From assembly GCA_021775425.1 (NCBI GenBank), contig JAJFHX010000041.1, forward strand, positions 1 through 54,474: a stretch of 54,474 nucleotides of DNA, given 5' to 3'. This DNA is from Hyphomicrobiales bacterium. GTDB taxonomy: Bacteria > Pseudomonadota > Alphaproteobacteria > Rhizobiales > HXMU1428-3. Shown here in pieces: positions 1-8,559 of the stretch. Numbering within the stretch: position 1 is the first letter of the stretch; every line of letters starts with the position of its first letter. The notes under the pieces are model-generated. The model was not told where the DNA came from. It searched no databases and saw only the letters and a list, made by a program, of their open reading frames with translations. The position numbers were made by a program, and so were the translations under genes.

Positions 1-465
1 CTTTATTCTCGTTTGATGGCTCGTGGTGCTGGTAAGAACGTTAAAGGTATCTTTGGTTCTACCAACTGGCACTGGTCACTAACAGACGATGGTTCAAAAG
101 CGTTTGTTAAATCATTCGGTGAAAAGTATGGCTTCCCGCCATCACAGGCTGCACATACCTGCTATGTACAAACACTGCTTTATGCTGATGCTGTAGAACG
201 TGGAAAATCATTTAATCCATGTGCTGTAGGTGAAGCTCTTGAAGGCTTTAAGTTTGATGGCCTTGGTAACGGTGCTACTGAATACCGTAAAGAAGATCAC
301 CAGTGCTTTAAAGATGTTCTAGTTGTGAAGGGTAAAGAAAACCCAACTTCACAATTTGACGTTCTTGAAGTTGTTGAGGTTACACCACGTGCTCAGGTTG
401 AGTATGCGGTTGATCACCCAATGTTTGCTGGTGGTAATCTAGGTAAATGTAACCCGGGCGCTTAA
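1..465 (+). CDS. Branched-chain amino acid type ABC transporter substrate-binding protein (3' part)
   Basis: The reading frame is open from the first base, so only the C-terminal ~154 residues are in the window. The segment resembles the end of family-6 periplasmic binding proteins (LivJ/urea/amide type): a helix after the ligand cleft, the stretch GFPPSQAAHTCYVQT, and a closing strand CFKDVLVVKGK followed by VEVTPRAQVEY. Three cysteines (in HTCYV, DHQCF and GKCNP) and one in FNPCAV could form periplasmic disulfides. It lies directly upstream of livHMGF on the same strand, so it is probably the binding component of that transporter. The ligand cannot be read from this fragment; amino acids, amides or urea are all possible. 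Confidence 0.85.
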   Translation, partial: LYSRLMARGAGKNVKGIFGSTNWHWSLTDDGSKAFVKSFGEKYGFPPSQAAHTCYVQTLLYADAVERGKSFNPCAVGEALEGFKFDGLGNGATEYRKEDHQCFKDVLVVKGKENPTSQFDVLEVVEVTPRAQVEYAVDHPMFAGGNLGKCNPGA

Positions 466-486
466 TCCCCCCTTTTGGGTTTGCAT

Positions 487-514
487 GGTCACGCCGGTTG
501 GTTCCGGCGTGACC
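487..514 (+). other. Intercistronic hairpin between binding protein gene and livH
   Basis: Perfect 11-bp inverted repeat, GGTCACGCCGG (487-497) and CCGGCGTGACC (504-514), with a 6-base loop and no run of T after it. It begins 21 bases after the stop codon of the binding protein gene. Stable hairpins in this place are known in transport operons to protect the upstream mRNA and give more binding protein than permease; that role here is inference. Confidence 0.6.
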
Positions 515-526
515 AAATTGGCTGGG

Positions 527-547
527 GCACCATTGCGAAAATGGTGC
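527..547 (+). other. Second intercistronic hairpin before livH
   Basis: GCACCATT (527-534) pairs with AATGGTGC (540-547) around a 5-base loop. It follows the first hairpin by 12 bases. Neither has a T tract, so this looks like an mRNA stabiliser or processing signal more than an intrinsic terminator. Confidence 0.45.
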
Positions 548-608
548 GCGATTGAGCATTTTAGATGCGCAACAGAAATTTATTTAACAATTATTGTTTG
601 GACGGAAT

Positions 609-1655
609 ATGGACGCGATTTTACTTCAAATCCTGAACGGCCTTGATAAGGGCAGTGCTTATGCGCTGATTGCACTCGGGCTGACTTTGATTTTCGGGAC
701 ACTTGGGGTGGTGAACTTTGCTCACGGCGCTCTCTTTATGATTGGCGCCTTTTGCGTTGTGACGCTGCAAAGAATTTTAAACCTCTCCACAGTTACGCTT
801 GATCCGACGAAAACCGATTTTCTTGGTAACCCGTTGACGATTAAAACACCTTATATTGTCAGTTGGTTTGGAGAATCGATGGGGGCGTCGATAATAAACT
901 GGTCGGTGCCGCTGGCGCTGATTGTTACATTGCCGATCATGCTTCTGTTTGGTTTTATAATGGAGCGAGGCCTGATTAAGCACTTTTATAAGCGTCCACA
1001 CGCTGACCAGATTCTGGTGACATTTGGCCTGGCTATTGTGCTTCAGGAAATTATCAAAGCGTTTTATGGTGCGAACCCTATTCCGACACCGGCTCCAGAA
1101 GTGTTCAGGGGCTCTTTTGATTTTGGCGTGCTGATCGGCATGGCTGAAAATGCAGTTATATATCCTTACTGGCGTCTGGTTTATTTTGCCTTTTCTGCGC
1201 TAGTGATTGCTTCGGTGTTTGCGTTCCTGCAGTTCACGACCTTTGGTATGGTTGTTCGGGCTGGTATGGCTGACAGGGAAACCGTTGGTCTGCTTGGTAT
1301 CAATATCGATAAAAGGTTTACGATTATGTTTGGTGTTGCTGCGGCGGTGGCCGGGCTGGCCGGTGTGATGTACACGCCGATTAATTCACCAAACTATCAT
1401 ATGGGCATGGATTTTCTTGTGCTTAGCTTTGTTGTGGTTGTTGTTGGCGGCATGGGGTCTTTGTCTGGTGCTGTGCTTTCAGGTTTCATGCTTGGAATTT
1501 TGGAAAGTTTTGCATCCATGAATGAAGTTAAAGGATTTTTCGAGGCGTTGTATTTACCGTCAATTGACCAAATCATCATTTATCTCGTTGCGATTATTAT
1601 CCTGTTGACCCGTCCGCGGGGCTTGATGGGACGTGCTGGCGTGATGGAGGAATAA
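609..1655 (+). CDS. livH: Branched-chain amino acid ABC transporter permease LivH
   Basis: Inner-membrane permease of the HAAT family, one of two subunits forming the channel with LivM. The protein (348 aa) opens with the family pattern ILNGLDKGSAYALIALGLTLIFGTLGVVNFAHGA (read here in pieces), and near residues 215-235 has the conserved segment RAGMADRETVGLLGIN that contacts the ATPases. About eight hydrophobic segments are visible. The ATG at 609 is preferred over the TTG at 594: GGACGG sits just before it, although the spacing is short, and family proteins start near this residue. It is 6 bases upstream of livM and clearly in one operon with it. Confidence 0.93.
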   Translation: MDAILLQILNGLDKGSAYALIALGLTLIFGTLGVVNFAHGALFMIGAFCVVTLQRILNLSTVTLDPTKTDFLGNPLTIKTPYIVSWFGESMGASIINWSVPLALIVTLPIMLLFGFIMERGLIKHFYKRPHADQILVTFGLAIVLQEIIKAFYGANPIPTPAPEVFRGSFDFGVLIGMAENAVIYPYWRLVYFAFSALVIASVFAFLQFTTFGMVVRAGMADRETVGLLGINIDKRFTIMFGVAAAVAGLAGVMYTPINSPNYHMGMDFLVLSFVVVVVGGMGSLSGAVLSGFMLGILESFASMNEVKGFFEALYLPSIDQIIIYLVAIIILLTRPRGLMGRAGVMEE

Positions 1656-1661
1656 TTATTT

Positions 1662-2852
1662 ATGATATCTAAATTCCAAAATAATGATCGTTTGTTGATG
1701 TTGTTGTTCATCATCGCGGTCTTAGCGGGTCCGATTATTTTAGCGCCTTTCGGTGCGGGCTATCCTGACCTATTGCAACGTTTTTGTATCTTTGGCATTT
1801 TTGCCATTGGTTTTAATATTCTCTTCGGCCTTACTGGCTATCTCTCGTTTGGTCACGCGGCCTTTCTTGGAGTGGGTTCGTATTCAGCCGTCTGGATGTT
1901 TAAACTGCTAACCATGAATGTTATCCCGGGTCTTATATTGGCTGTGATTGTGTCTGGCCTGTTTGCTTTGGTTATCGGTTTTATCTCACTTCGCCGGTCA
2001 GGGATTTACTTTTCGATCCTGACGCTTGCGTTTGCGCAGATGAGTTTTAGTCTTGCCTATTCGGTTTTAACGCCGATTACCAATGGTGAAACCGGTCTGC
2101 AATTAACGCTGCAGGATCCTCGTGTGCTTGACGGCGTGAATACAACCGGATCATTGCCTTCTACCAATTTGTTTGGTCTGGCGATGAATGCTACGCAAAA
2201 GGTTGAATTCCTCGGCATGACTTTACAGTTTAACGCGGGTTACTACTTTTGTGGTCTGGTGTTGATATTGGCTTTTTATCTGTCGATGCGGATTTTCAGG
2301 TCTCCTTTCGGGCTGATGCTCCGGGCGATTAAAACCAACCAAAACCGTTTGAACTATACCGGTGTGAACACCCGGCCGTACACGCTGGCGGCATTTGTGA
2401 TTTCTGGCATGTATGCCGGTGTTGCTGGCGGTCTTATGGCCTGTACTGACCCACTTGCTGGTGCGGAGCGGATGCAATGGACGGCTTCTGGTGAAGTTGT
2501 GCTAATGACCATTCTTGGTGGTGCCGGTACGTTATTGGGTCCGGTGATTGGTGCTGGTTTCATTAAATATTTTGAAAATATCTTTTCAAAAATCAATGAC
2601 AATGTGCTTCACGGCTGGTTCTCATTTATGCCTGACGGGTTAGAAGATATTATTGTTGGTATTTTGTATTACTTTGTTGGTAAAGGCTGGCTGCTTACTC
2701 TTGGTTTGCTGTTCATGATGGTGGTTATCTTCTTGCCTGGTGGGCTGATACAAGGTCTTACTCATATTGTTGAGCGGTTTCAGTCTAAGGATAAGAAGCA
2801 AGATGCTTCGGTTCCATCCGACACTGATAATGCCGTGAAACCAGCTGAATAG
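1662..2852 (+). CDS. livM: Branched-chain amino acid ABC transporter permease LivM
   Basis: Second channel-forming permease of the HAAT transporter, 396 aa. The N-terminal third has the LivM hallmark [18 protein letters not shown], and the middle has [23 protein letters not shown], the cytoplasmic loop contacting the ATP-binding subunits. [13 protein letters not shown] near residue 290 is also typical. The C-terminal tail after the last membrane segment is polar and charged ([17 protein letters not shown]), probably cytoplasmic, and longer than in many homologues. GGAGGAA precedes the ATG. The gene sits between livH and livG with gaps of 6 and 10 bases. Confidence 0.93.
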   Translation: MISKFQNNDRLLMLLFIIAVLAGPIILAPFGAGYPDLLQRFCIFGIFAIGFNILFGLTGYLSFGHAAFLGVGSYSAVWMFKLLTMNVIPGLILAVIVSGLFALVIGFISLRRSGIYFSILTLAFAQMSFSLAYSVLTPITNGETGLQLTLQDPRVLDGVNTTGSLPSTNLFGLAMNATQKVEFLGMTLQFNAGYYFCGLVLILAFYLSMRIFRSPFGLMLRAIKTNQNRLNYTGVNTRPYTLAAFVISGMYAGVAGGLMACTDPLAGAERMQWTASGEVVLMTILGGAGTLLGPVIGAGFIKYFENIFSKINDNVLHGWFSFMPDGLEDIIVGILYYFVGKGWLLTLGLLFMMVVIFLPGGLIQGLTHIVERFQSKDKKQDASVPSDTDNAVKPAE

Positions 2853-2862
2853 GAGTGGACAA

Positions 2863-3618
2863 ATGAGTATACTTGAAGTCCAGAACGTAAATAAAAGCTT
2901 CGGCGGGTTGAAGGCATTGCATAATGTGAATCTGAGCGTCGAAGAAGGTACCATTCATGCGATCATTGGTCCGAATGGTGCAGGTAAATCAACTTTGCTG
3001 AACTGTTTTATCGGTAAACTTATTCCTGATACCGGAACGGTTACTTTTGGTGGAAAATCTCTTTTAGGGATGAAACCACATGAGATTAACCAGACTGGTG
3101 TTAGCCGGGTGTTTCAGACGCCTGAAATTTTTGCTGATCTGACCGTTTATGAAAATGTTCTGATCCCCTGTTTTGCAAAACGGGATGGCAGCTTTTGTCT
3201 GAACCCTCTTAAATTTGTTAAACGGGAAGCTGATATCCATGATAAAGCACAGCATATGCTGGAAGATGTGAATATGGCTGACAAACGGCACATGACTGCA
3301 TCTTCACTTTCTCGCGGTGATAAACGCCGGCTTGAAATGGCGATGTGTCTGGCGCAGGATCCGAAACTATTGTTGCTGGATGAGCCGACTGCTGGCATGG
3401 CGCGGGCTGACACTAACAATACAATTGAACTGCTTCGTGAAATTCAGGGCAAGCGCCATATTACTATGGCAGTTATTGAGCATGATATGCATGTTGTGTT
3501 TTCTCTGGCTGAGAAAATTTCTGTGCTGGCACAAGGCACCGTTATTGTTGAAGACCTGCCTGAAAATATTAAAGGACATCCTAAAGTACAGGAAGCTTAT
3601 CTTGGAGGTGCACATTAA
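2863..3618 (+). CDS. livG: Branched-chain amino acid ABC transporter ATP-binding protein LivG
   Basis: ATPase subunit, 251 aa. Walker A GPNGAGKST is at residues 36-44; Walker B is LLLLDEPTAGM, and the H-loop is VIEHDMHVVF. The signature motif reads SSLSRGDKRRLEMAM, an LSRG variant where most relatives have LS[YH]G. GGAGTGGACAA precedes the ATG. The stop overlaps the start of livF by one base (TAATG), suggesting translational coupling. With LivF it should power import through LivH/LivM. Confidence 0.93.
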   Translation: MSILEVQNVNKSFGGLKALHNVNLSVEEGTIHAIIGPNGAGKSTLLNCFIGKLIPDTGTVTFGGKSLLGMKPHEINQTGVSRVFQTPEIFADLTVYENVLIPCFAKRDGSFCLNPLKFVKREADIHDKAQHMLEDVNMADKRHMTASSLSRGDKRRLEMAMCLAQDPKLLLLDEPTAGMARADTNNTIELLREIQGKRHITMAVIEHDMHVVFSLAEKISVLAQGTVIVEDLPENIKGHPKVQEAYLGGAH

Positions 3619-4379
3619 TGGTTGATGGAGCAGAAATGACAAAAGACAAAAATGCCAATCATGCTGCCACTGCACCTGCTTATTTCTCTGCATGGGATAT
3701 TCATGCTTATTATGGAGAAAGCTACATTGTTCAGGGTGTGAGCATGAATGTTCACGAGGGTGAAATTCTTGCACTGCTTGGTAGAAATGGTGCTGGTAAA
3801 ACGTCTACCCTTAGAGCTATTGCACGACTTGATGACCCCGAGCTTCGCCATGGGGAAGTCTGGCTTGATCATCAGCCACTGCATACTATGCGTGCTTATC
3901 AGGCCTCTCAGGCTGGTATTGGTCTTGTGCCTGAAGACCGCCGGATTATTCAGGGGTTAACAGTTGAAGAAAATATTCAACTGGCACAAATCGAAAAACC
4001 GATTGGCTGGTCACTTGAGCGGATTTATGATCTTTTCCCTCGTTTGGGAGAACGCCGCACTCAAGAGGGAACGACCCTATCTGGTGGTGAGCAGCAAATG
4101 CTTGCGATCGGCAGGGCACTTGCACGGGATATTAAATTATTGTTGCTGGATGAGCCTTATGAAGGACTTGCGCCAGTGATTGTGCATGAAATTGAAAAAA
4201 CACTACAACTGATCAGGGAGCAGGGCATAACAACTATTCTTGTTGAGCAGAATGCTGTTGCGGCCCTTAACCTCGCGGACAGAGCTATTATTCTTGATAC
4301 CGGGCAGGTGGTGTTTGATGGTACGGCAAAGGAAGTTCTTGATAATGAAGAGCTTCGTCATGATTATCTTGCGATCTAA
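3618..4379 (+). CDS. livF: Branched-chain amino acid ABC transporter ATP-binding protein LivF
   Basis: Second ATPase of the HAAT transporter, 253 aa. Walker A is GRNGAGKTS, signature TLSGGEQQMLAIGRAL, Walker B LLLLDEPYEGLAP, H-loop LVEQNAVAAL (LivF proteins have Q in place of H). GGAGGTGCACATTA lies before the ATG at 3618, and this start overlaps the livG stop. A second in-frame ATG at 3636 is possible but has weaker spacing. The N-terminal ~20 residues (NHAATAPAYFSAWDIHAYYGES) extend slightly beyond common LivF starts. It is the last gene of the operon; a terminator follows at 4451. Confidence 0.92.
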   Translation: MVDGAEMTKDKNANHAATAPAYFSAWDIHAYYGESYIVQGVSMNVHEGEILALLGRNGAGKTSTLRAIARLDDPELRHGEVWLDHQPLHTMRAYQASQAGIGLVPEDRRIIQGLTVEENIQLAQIEKPIGWSLERIYDLFPRLGERRTQEGTTLSGGEQQMLAIGRALARDIKLLLLDEPYEGLAPVIVHEIEKTLQLIREQGITTILVEQNAVAALNLADRAIILDTGQVVFDGTAKEVLDNEELRHDYLAI

Positions 4380-4450
4380 CTGACCATGCCGAGCCTGTCG
4401 CTCACGGGGATTTTTGTGGCAGGTTTTATACTTAATTGAGTAGAGCGTGG

Positions 4451-4489
4451 AAAAAATGCCATCCAGATTCTGGATGGCATTTTTATTTT
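4451..4489 (+). terminator. Rho-independent terminator of the liv operon
   Basis: ATGCCATCCA pairs with TGGATGGCAT around GATTC, flanked by an A run on the left and TTTTTATTTT on the right, 70 bases after the livF stop. The A/T flanks would let it also act on the opposite strand. Confidence 0.9.
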
Positions 4490-4593
4490 GTAATCCATTA
4501 CAGCTTCTGATGCTCTTTTGATTTCCTTATAATTATTTCGACTGGCACCGAGGAGTGTTTTTTTGGTAAGCGCTGGTTGGAGGGGGCTGAAAT

Positions 4594-4619
4594 CCAGGCC
4601 AGAATATTTTCTGGCCTGG
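4594..4619. repeat. Perfect inverted repeat between convergent operons
   Basis: CCAGGCCAGAA and TTCTGGCCTGG form an 11-bp perfect stem with a 4-base loop (TATT). It has no T run on either strand, so it is not a classical terminator. It stands between the liv terminator and the cyn-side terminator in the ~400-base gap 4380-4779, which otherwise shows no gene. Confidence 0.6.
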
Positions 4620-4652
4620 CAGAAAGATTACATATGTTTACTAGTATATATA

Positions 4653-4690
4653 AAAACAGCCTTTGGTGCTCATCTCACCCAAGGCTGTTT
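4653..4690 (-). terminator. Rho-independent terminator downstream of cynS
   Basis: Read on the minus strand, AAACAGCCTTGGGTG pairs with CACCAAAGGCTGTTT with one internal mismatch, followed by TTTTTATATATA. It lies about 90 bases beyond the cynS stop codon and faces the liv terminator from the opposite side. Confidence 0.8.
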
Positions 4691-4779
4691 ACCTGATCAA
4701 TTTTCCAGATTTTTCATTTGATATAAATGCTGATCTTTTCCGGAAATATGCTGATCAGACTGCTCAACTGTGACTGATT

Positions 4780-5220
4780 TTACCAGCTGTTATATGAGAG
4801 GAATTTACCACTCATCTTGATCTCGATGCGATCACCTTTTTCGTAAGGGACTTTGTCTACGCTCATATCAAAATCGATGGCGCTCATGATGCCGTCACCG
4901 CCTTTTTCCTGAATCAGTTCTTTCAGAGTTTCACCATAGACACCAACGATTTCATAGAACCGATAGATGCAAGGGTCTGTCGGGACCTGCTGACTGAAAA
5001 CTTTTGTAGGGTACTGAGAGAGAACGACGGCGGCTTCCTGAGGAAGACCGAGGGATGTGACAAGCTTATCAGCTTTGTCGCGCGGTAAGGTGTTCATGCC
5101 AAGACATGCTGATGTGGTGAAAACTTCAGACATACCGATTTCCCGGGCAATAGAGGCCCAGGTGAGGCCGGCAGTGATTTTTTTCTCCATGATCATTTCT
5201 GTAACTTCGAGTTTATTCAT
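4780..5220 (-). CDS. cynS: Cyanate hydratase (cyanase)
   Basis: Cyanase converts cyanate plus bicarbonate to ammonia and carbon dioxide via carbamate; the enzyme is a cytoplasmic decamer. The protein (146 aa, against 156 in E. coli) has the HTH-like N-terminal helical domain (LTWASIAREIGMSEVFTTSA) and the C-terminal catalytic domain. The catalytic triad appears as R87, E90 and S113 in YRFYEIVG and GIMSAIDF, with the same spacing as R96, E99 and S122 of the E. coli enzyme. GGAAGGAAG precedes the ATG on the minus strand. It is the last gene of a four-gene minus-strand operon with an ABC importer, which points to cyanate as the imported substrate. No carbonic anhydrase gene (cynT) is present nearby. 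Confidence 0.95.
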   Translation of the reverse strand: MNKLEVTEMIMEKKITAGLTWASIAREIGMSEVFTTSACLGMNTLPRDKADKLVTSLGLPQEAAVVLSQYPTKVFSQQVPTDPCIYRFYEIVGVYGETLKELIQEKGGDGIMSAIDFDMSVDKVPYEKGDRIEIKMSGKFLSYNSW

Positions 5221-5252
5221 TTGGTTCTTCCTTCCATATTCGGGATGTATTT

Positions 5253-6173
5253 TTAACTTGCTACCGGTACTAATTGCGGTGTTTTTTTTGGCGTTTCTTC
5301 GCTTATTACACCACCATCTTTTGCCGGATTGACCTCAAGTGGTTCAATTCTTTGACCTGGTACGATGTCTTCTTTACCGGCCATATCTTTTGAACGGCGG
5401 GCAAGGAAATCAACCAGATGATTACGGATTTTGTAGTAGCCATCATTATGGATGATGGTGGCCCGCTCTCTTGGGCGGGGAATATCTATCACAACGCTTT
5501 CTGCAACGCGGGCGTATGGCCCGTTTGTCATCAAAAGGATGCGATCTGCCAGTAATATGGCTTCATCAACATCATGAGTGATCATGAAGACAGTCTGGTC
5601 TGAGCCGGACCATATTCGGATTAGTTCATCCTGAATAGTGCCTCTTGTTAATGCGTCAAGTGCACCAAAGGGTTCATCCAGCAGTAGTAATTTTGGCTGG
5701 ATGGCAAAGGCGCGGGCGATTGAAACCCGCTGGCGCATGCCGCCGGAAAGCTGGGATGGTTTTCTGTGTTCAGCACCGCCAGAGAGGCCAACCATTTCGA
5801 GATATTTATAAGAATGGTCAAGGACCTGCTTTCTTGACCAGTCCGGATATCTTGCGGCAACGCCAAAGGTGACGTTTTTTAAGGCCGATAGCCAGGGCAG
5901 GAGTGAATAGTTCTGAAACACCACACCCCTGTCGAGGCTAGGCCCTGCGACTTCTGTGTTGTCCATTGTGACAGCACCGTGGGTTGCTGTATCAAGACCA
6001 GCGAGTACGTTCATGATGGTGGATTTGCCGCAACCTGAATGACCGATGATGCAGACAAATTCACCTTTGTTGATGTCGAAATTTACATTCTCAAATACGA
6101 CGAGCGGGTCTCCTCCTTCAGGAGAGGGATAGACTTTACTGAGACCATCGATTTCGAGGAAAGGTTTTTCCAT
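5253..6173 (-). CDS. Nitrate/cyanate-type ABC transporter ATP-binding protein
   Basis: ATPase of the nitrate/sulfonate/cyanate importer class (NrtD/CynD/SsuB), 306 aa. Walker [10 protein letters not shown] is at about residues 44-52, signature [16 protein letters not shown], Walker [17 protein letters not shown], and H-loop [10 protein letters not shown]. After the ATPase core there is a ~45-residue polar tail ([18 protein letters not shown] onward), longer than usual, whose role is unknown. GGAAACC lies upstream of the ATG. It is 12 bases downstream of the permease gene and 32 bases upstream of cynS, so cotranscription is likely. Membership of the cyn operon suggests cyanate transport, but nitrate or another small anion cannot be excluded from the sequence. 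Confidence 0.9.
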   Translation of the reverse strand: MEKPFLEIDGLSKVYPSPEGGDPLVVFENVNFDINKGEFVCIIGHSGCGKSTIMNVLAGLDTATHGAVTMDNTEVAGPSLDRGVVFQNYSLLPWLSALKNVTFGVAARYPDWSRKQVLDHSYKYLEMVGLSGGAEHRKPSQLSGGMRQRVSIARAFAIQPKLLLLDEPFGALDALTRGTIQDELIRIWSGSDQTVFMITHDVDEAILLADRILLMTNGPYARVAESVVIDIPRPRERATIIHNDGYYKIRNHLVDFLARRSKDMAGKEDIVPGQRIEPLEVNPAKDGGVISEETPKKTPQLVPVAS

Positions 6174-6185
6174 TGTTGTGGTTTC

Positions 6186-7016
6186 CTATTCTTGATATTG
6201 GACGAAACGCTGGATTTGCGCGAAAATAGTATCGAGCAACATGCCAACGACGCCGATGATGAGTATCGAGAAAATCACACTTGTGAGATCAAGGTTGTTC
6301 CACTCGTTCCAGACGTAGTAACCAATGCCGGTTCCGCCAACGAGCATTTCAGCAGCGACAATCACCAGCCAGGCAATTGAAATCGATATACGCATACCAG
6401 TTAGGATTGTTGGGGCCGCAGCGGGCAGAATGACTGTGAAGGCCGTTCTGAATACGCCTAGTTCATGAGTTTTGGCGACGTTTACCCAGTCTTTCCTAAC
6501 GCCCGCGACACCAAAGGCGGTGTTGATCAGCATGGGCCAGATGGAGCAGATAAAAATCACAAAAATAGCAGAGGCCTGGCTGTCTTTGATGATAAAGAGA
6601 GCTAAGGGCATCCATGCCAGTGGTGAAATTGGTTTTAAAATCTGTATAAAAGGGTCTAGTGCTTTATAGGCAAGTGGTGACATACCTATGAGAAAGCCTA
6701 TTGGTATGGCGATTAACGCGGCAAGGGTATAGCCACTTAAAACTCTGAAAAGAGAATAAGCGATCTGAATGCCGATGCCTTTGTCATTTGGCCCTTTATC
6801 GTAGAAAGGGTCTGACAGTTCTTTATAGGCCTTCGTTATGATGGCCGAAGGGGGTGGTACACGCGCTTCCTGATCTGCCCCGCCCATCAGTTTTTCATAT
6901 TCAGTCATTTCGCTTGCGGCTTTAATGACTGGTGTTGAGGCTTCCCATATCCCCAGCCCTGCGATAAGCAGAGCCAGGGAAAGGAGAGCCGCTCTGAAAT
7001 TTAGCGACTTTGTCAT
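6186..7016 (-). CDS. Nitrate/cyanate-type ABC transporter permease
   Basis: Inner-membrane permease of the NrtB/CynB/SsuC family, 276 aa. It starts with one membrane segment (FRAALLSLALLIAGLGIWEAS), then a periplasmic loop containing KLMGGADQEARVPPPS, then the permease core of about five segments. The cytoplasmic EAA-type loop is seen as AKTHELGVFRTAFTVILPAA followed by PTILTG. The start is 3 bases after the stop of the binding-protein gene, so the two are surely cotranscribed. NrtB proteins of Rhizobiales carry a similar extended first loop. Confidence 0.9.
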   Translation of the reverse strand: MTKSLNFRAALLSLALLIAGLGIWEASTPVIKAASEMTEYEKLMGGADQEARVPPPSAIITKAYKELSDPFYDKGPNDKGIGIQIAYSLFRVLSGYTLAALIAIPIGFLIGMSPLAYKALDPFIQILKPISPLAWMPLALFIIKDSQASAIFVIFICSIWPMLINTAFGVAGVRKDWVNVAKTHELGVFRTAFTVILPAAAPTILTGMRISISIAWLVIVAAEMLVGGTGIGYYVWNEWNNLDLTSVIFSILIIGVVGMLLDTIFAQIQRFVQYQE

Positions 7017-7019
7017 ATG

Positions 7020-8414
7020 TTACACCCGTTTGATTGCAAAGCTATCGACATATTCTTCCGGTTTTTCCGGGTCAAAAGTTTTGCCCATGATGGTGTAGCT
7101 TTTGTAAGTTTCGGTTGGCGGTGTGAGGCCAAGGTCTTTCATGATTTTGGCGCAGTCACCAGCAAGGTAAACTTCTTCCGAAACTTTCTTATAATCCACA
7201 TCACCTTCAATATAGCCCCAGCGTTTCATTTGCGTGAGGATCCAGACGCCCATTGAATGCCAGGGGAATGGATCGAAGTCGATGCGGTCAGGCACATCAT
7301 GGATGTTACCAAGACCATCTGCATAGCGACCGGTCAGAACTTGCTCGATCACTGGTACCGGCTGGTTGAGGTAGTTTGCCGGTGCGATGGCTTTTGAGAT
7401 TTCTTTACGGTTTTCATGTTTGTGGGCGTATTGGGTTGCGTCCACAAGGGCTTTCAATAAAGCGCCGTAAGTGTTTGGCATTGTGCTGGCAAATTCAGCA
7501 CTACAAGCGAAGGCGCAACAAGGATGACCTTCCCAGATGTCTTTGGTCAGCTTATGAATGAAACCGACCTTTTCCCATACGGCCCGCTGGTTGAACGGGT
7601 CTGGTGAGAGGTAACCATCAAGGTTGCCAGCACGAAGGTTGGCGACCATTTCAGGTGGCGGGACAACACGGATCTGGATGTCTTTGTCAGGATCAAGCCC
7701 GGCTTCAGCGACATAATAACGAAGCAGGAAGTTGTGCATTGAATATTCAAACGGCACGCCGAACTTAAAGCCTTTCCACATTTTCGGATCGTTTTTGTCT
7801 TTGTGATCCACATGGAGGACGATGGCCTGACCATTGATGTTTTCAACTGCCGGCATCAGATAAGGAACGGCGGTTGACCCTGCCCCTAATGTGATGGCAA
7901 GAGGCATTGGTGTGAGCATGTGGGCGGCGTCATATTCTTTATTTAATGATTTGTCACGTGCCACAGCCCAGCCGGCCGTTTTGATCACATCAACATCCAG
8001 ACCGTATTTTTCATAAAACCCGAGTGGTTTGGCCATGATGATTGGTGTGGCGCAGGTGATGGGAACGAAGCCAACATTCAGTTTTGTTTTTTCCGGCTTG
8101 CCGAGTTTATCCAGGATGGCGGCTTTGGCCTGTTCAAGCGGGAAAACAGAAGCAACGGCAGCAGCTAGAGAGGTGCTGCCAAGCATTTTTGCGAATGAAC
8201 GCCGTGATAAGTCATTGTGACCAAAAATTGAGCGTACAACGGCGCTTTCAATAGCACGCTCCATGATTTGTTCGCTTGAGTGGAGTTCTTCGTTTGAGGT
8301 ATCGATTTTAACAGCTGAAGTAGATGTTGAGGCGCAGGAGCTGCATGTGCACCCACTGTCATGTCTTAAATCTATGTCGCCATCATATGGATTGCCAAGA
8401 CTTTTGGACTTCAT
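7020..8414 (-). CDS. NrtA/CmpA-family ABC transporter substrate-binding protein, Tat-exported
   Basis: Periplasmic ligand-binding protein of the nitrate/bicarbonate/cyanate class, 464 aa. A Tat signal, SRRSFAKMLGSTSLAAAVAS, occurs only at about residues 73-92; before it lies an N-terminal extension with a cysteine cluster GCTCSSC at residues ~21-27. The mature part opens with KTKLNVGFVPITCATPIIMAKPLGFYEKYGL (given in pieces: VGFVPITCATP, then KPLGFYEKYG), the fold start of this family. GGGGAAATGAA stands directly before the ATG at 8414, which supports the long N-terminus. It is the first gene of the cyn operon, with a sigma-54 promoter 68-83 bases upstream of the start. The ligand is inferred to be cyanate from the cynS linkage. 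Confidence 0.9.
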   Translation of the reverse strand: MKSKSLGNPYDGDIDLRHDSGCTCSSCASTSTSAVKIDTSNEELHSSEQIMERAIESAVVRSIFGHNDLSRRSFAKMLGSTSLAAAVASVFPLEQAKAAILDKLGKPEKTKLNVGFVPITCATPIIMAKPLGFYEKYGLDVDVIKTAGWAVARDKSLNKEYDAAHMLTPMPLAITLGAGSTAVPYLMPAVENINGQAIVLHVDHKDKNDPKMWKGFKFGVPFEYSMHNFLLRYYVAEAGLDPDKDIQIRVVPPPEMVANLRAGNLDGYLSPDPFNQRAVWEKVGFIHKLTKDIWEGHPCCAFACSAEFASTMPNTYGALLKALVDATQYAHKHENRKEISKAIAPANYLNQPVPVIEQVLTGRYADGLGNIHDVPDRIDFDPFPWHSMGVWILTQMKRWGYIEGDVDYKKVSEEVYLAGDCAKIMKDLGLTPPTETYKSYTIMGKTFDPEKPEEYVDSFAIKRV

Positions 8415-8481
8415 TTCATTTCCCCCTGTTGGTGGTTTAATGAGTTCATAGGTTAAATTTTCGATCGATAGTTACCTATTT

Positions 8482-8497
8482 AGCAATGGCTGTGCCA
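8482..8497 (-). promoter_or_regulatory. Sigma-54 (-24/-12) promoter of the cyn operon
   Basis: On the minus strand the site reads TGGCACAGCCATTGCT, which fits the RpoN consensus TGGCACR-N4-TTGCW at every specified base, including the GG and GC pairs at exact spacing. It points toward the binding-protein gene, with the expected transcription start about 55 bases before its ATG. A sigma-54 activator gene is divergently transcribed from the other side, so the pairing of promoter and activator is strongly suggested. Confidence 0.88.
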
Positions 8498-8559
8498 ATT
8501 GGATAAAAATTTAAAATCTAATAAAATCAGTGCTTTACATGGGAGCGACTATTGGCCTT

